NCBI GenBank assembly: GCA_003513015.1
Contig: DOTA01000243.1
Location: forward strand, 1-5,797
Direction of reading: 5' to 3'
DNA length: 5,797 nt
Source: Chloroflexota bacterium
Lineage (GTDB): Bacteria; Chloroflexota; Anaerolineae; Anaerolineales; UBA11858
The notes below the pieces were generated by a model. It did no database searches, was not told the DNA's origin, and saw nothing but the letters and a program-made list of their open reading frames with translations. Made by a program: the position numbers and the translations under genes. Each line of letters begins with the position of its first letter. The first letter of the stretch is position 1. Below are positions 5,785 through 5,797 of the stretch, piece by piece.

Positions 5785-5797
5785 AATTAATTTAAGA

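Noticed and set aside
1..5797. Unusual density of GANTC sites linked to the methylase
   Set aside because: Sites are scattered at about the number expected by chance (roughly twenty by eye) and none sits in the ccrM upstream gap.
1..5797. CRISPR arrays, tRNA genes, insertion sequences
   Set aside because: No regularly spaced direct repeats, cloverleaf-like sequences or transposase motifs were seen.

Overview
The window looks like bacterial chromosomal DNA of moderate GC content, densely coded. The gene content fits an anaerobic or facultative environmental bacterium. The end of an aldehyde:ferredoxin oxidoreductase (tungsten enzyme) gene points to anaerobic metabolism. The style of several proteins (membrane-anchored SAM methyltransferase, PlsC-like acyltransferase with NHxxxxE, the uncharacterised 226-residue protein) reminds me of Chloroflexota/Anaerolineae. 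That placement is from memory of family resemblance and is not proven by the sequence.

Layout. Positions 1-427 (+) carry the C-terminal part of the oxidoreductase, running in from the left edge. Positions 428-556 are noncoding and hold a long imperfect inverted repeat of the 'CACAAAGACACGAAGG' type. Positions 557-1573 (+) encode an aminoglycoside-phosphotransferase-fold kinase. It meets, tail to tail with a 12-base overlap, the minus-strand gene 1562-2650, a CcrM-like GANTC adenine methyltransferase. A 182-base noncoding stretch (2651-2832) with a perfect TATAAT just before the methylase start separates it from four tightly packed minus-strand genes. In transcription order these are a PlsC-like acyltransferase (5784-5083), a membrane-anchored SAM-dependent methyltransferase (5093-4548), a 226-residue protein with a PD-(D/E)XK-like core and C-terminal winged helix (4533-3853), and a CoiA-like protein (3840-2833). 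Gaps in this group are 12-14 bases or short overlaps, so it is probably one operon.

How the genes may work together. The acyltransferase and membrane methyltransferase look like lipid or envelope functions. The next two genes both show nuclease-type D...E cores, and CoiA relatives are linked to DNA processing in natural transformation. They lie directly upstream of a DNA adenine methyltransferase on the same strand. A nuclease/nuclease/methylase set could be DNA uptake and processing with self-marking, a restriction-like defence module, or chance neighbours. This is the most interesting part of the window. No tRNA, rRNA, CRISPR array, insertion sequence or transposase was seen, and no gene-free stretch exceeds about 185 bases.
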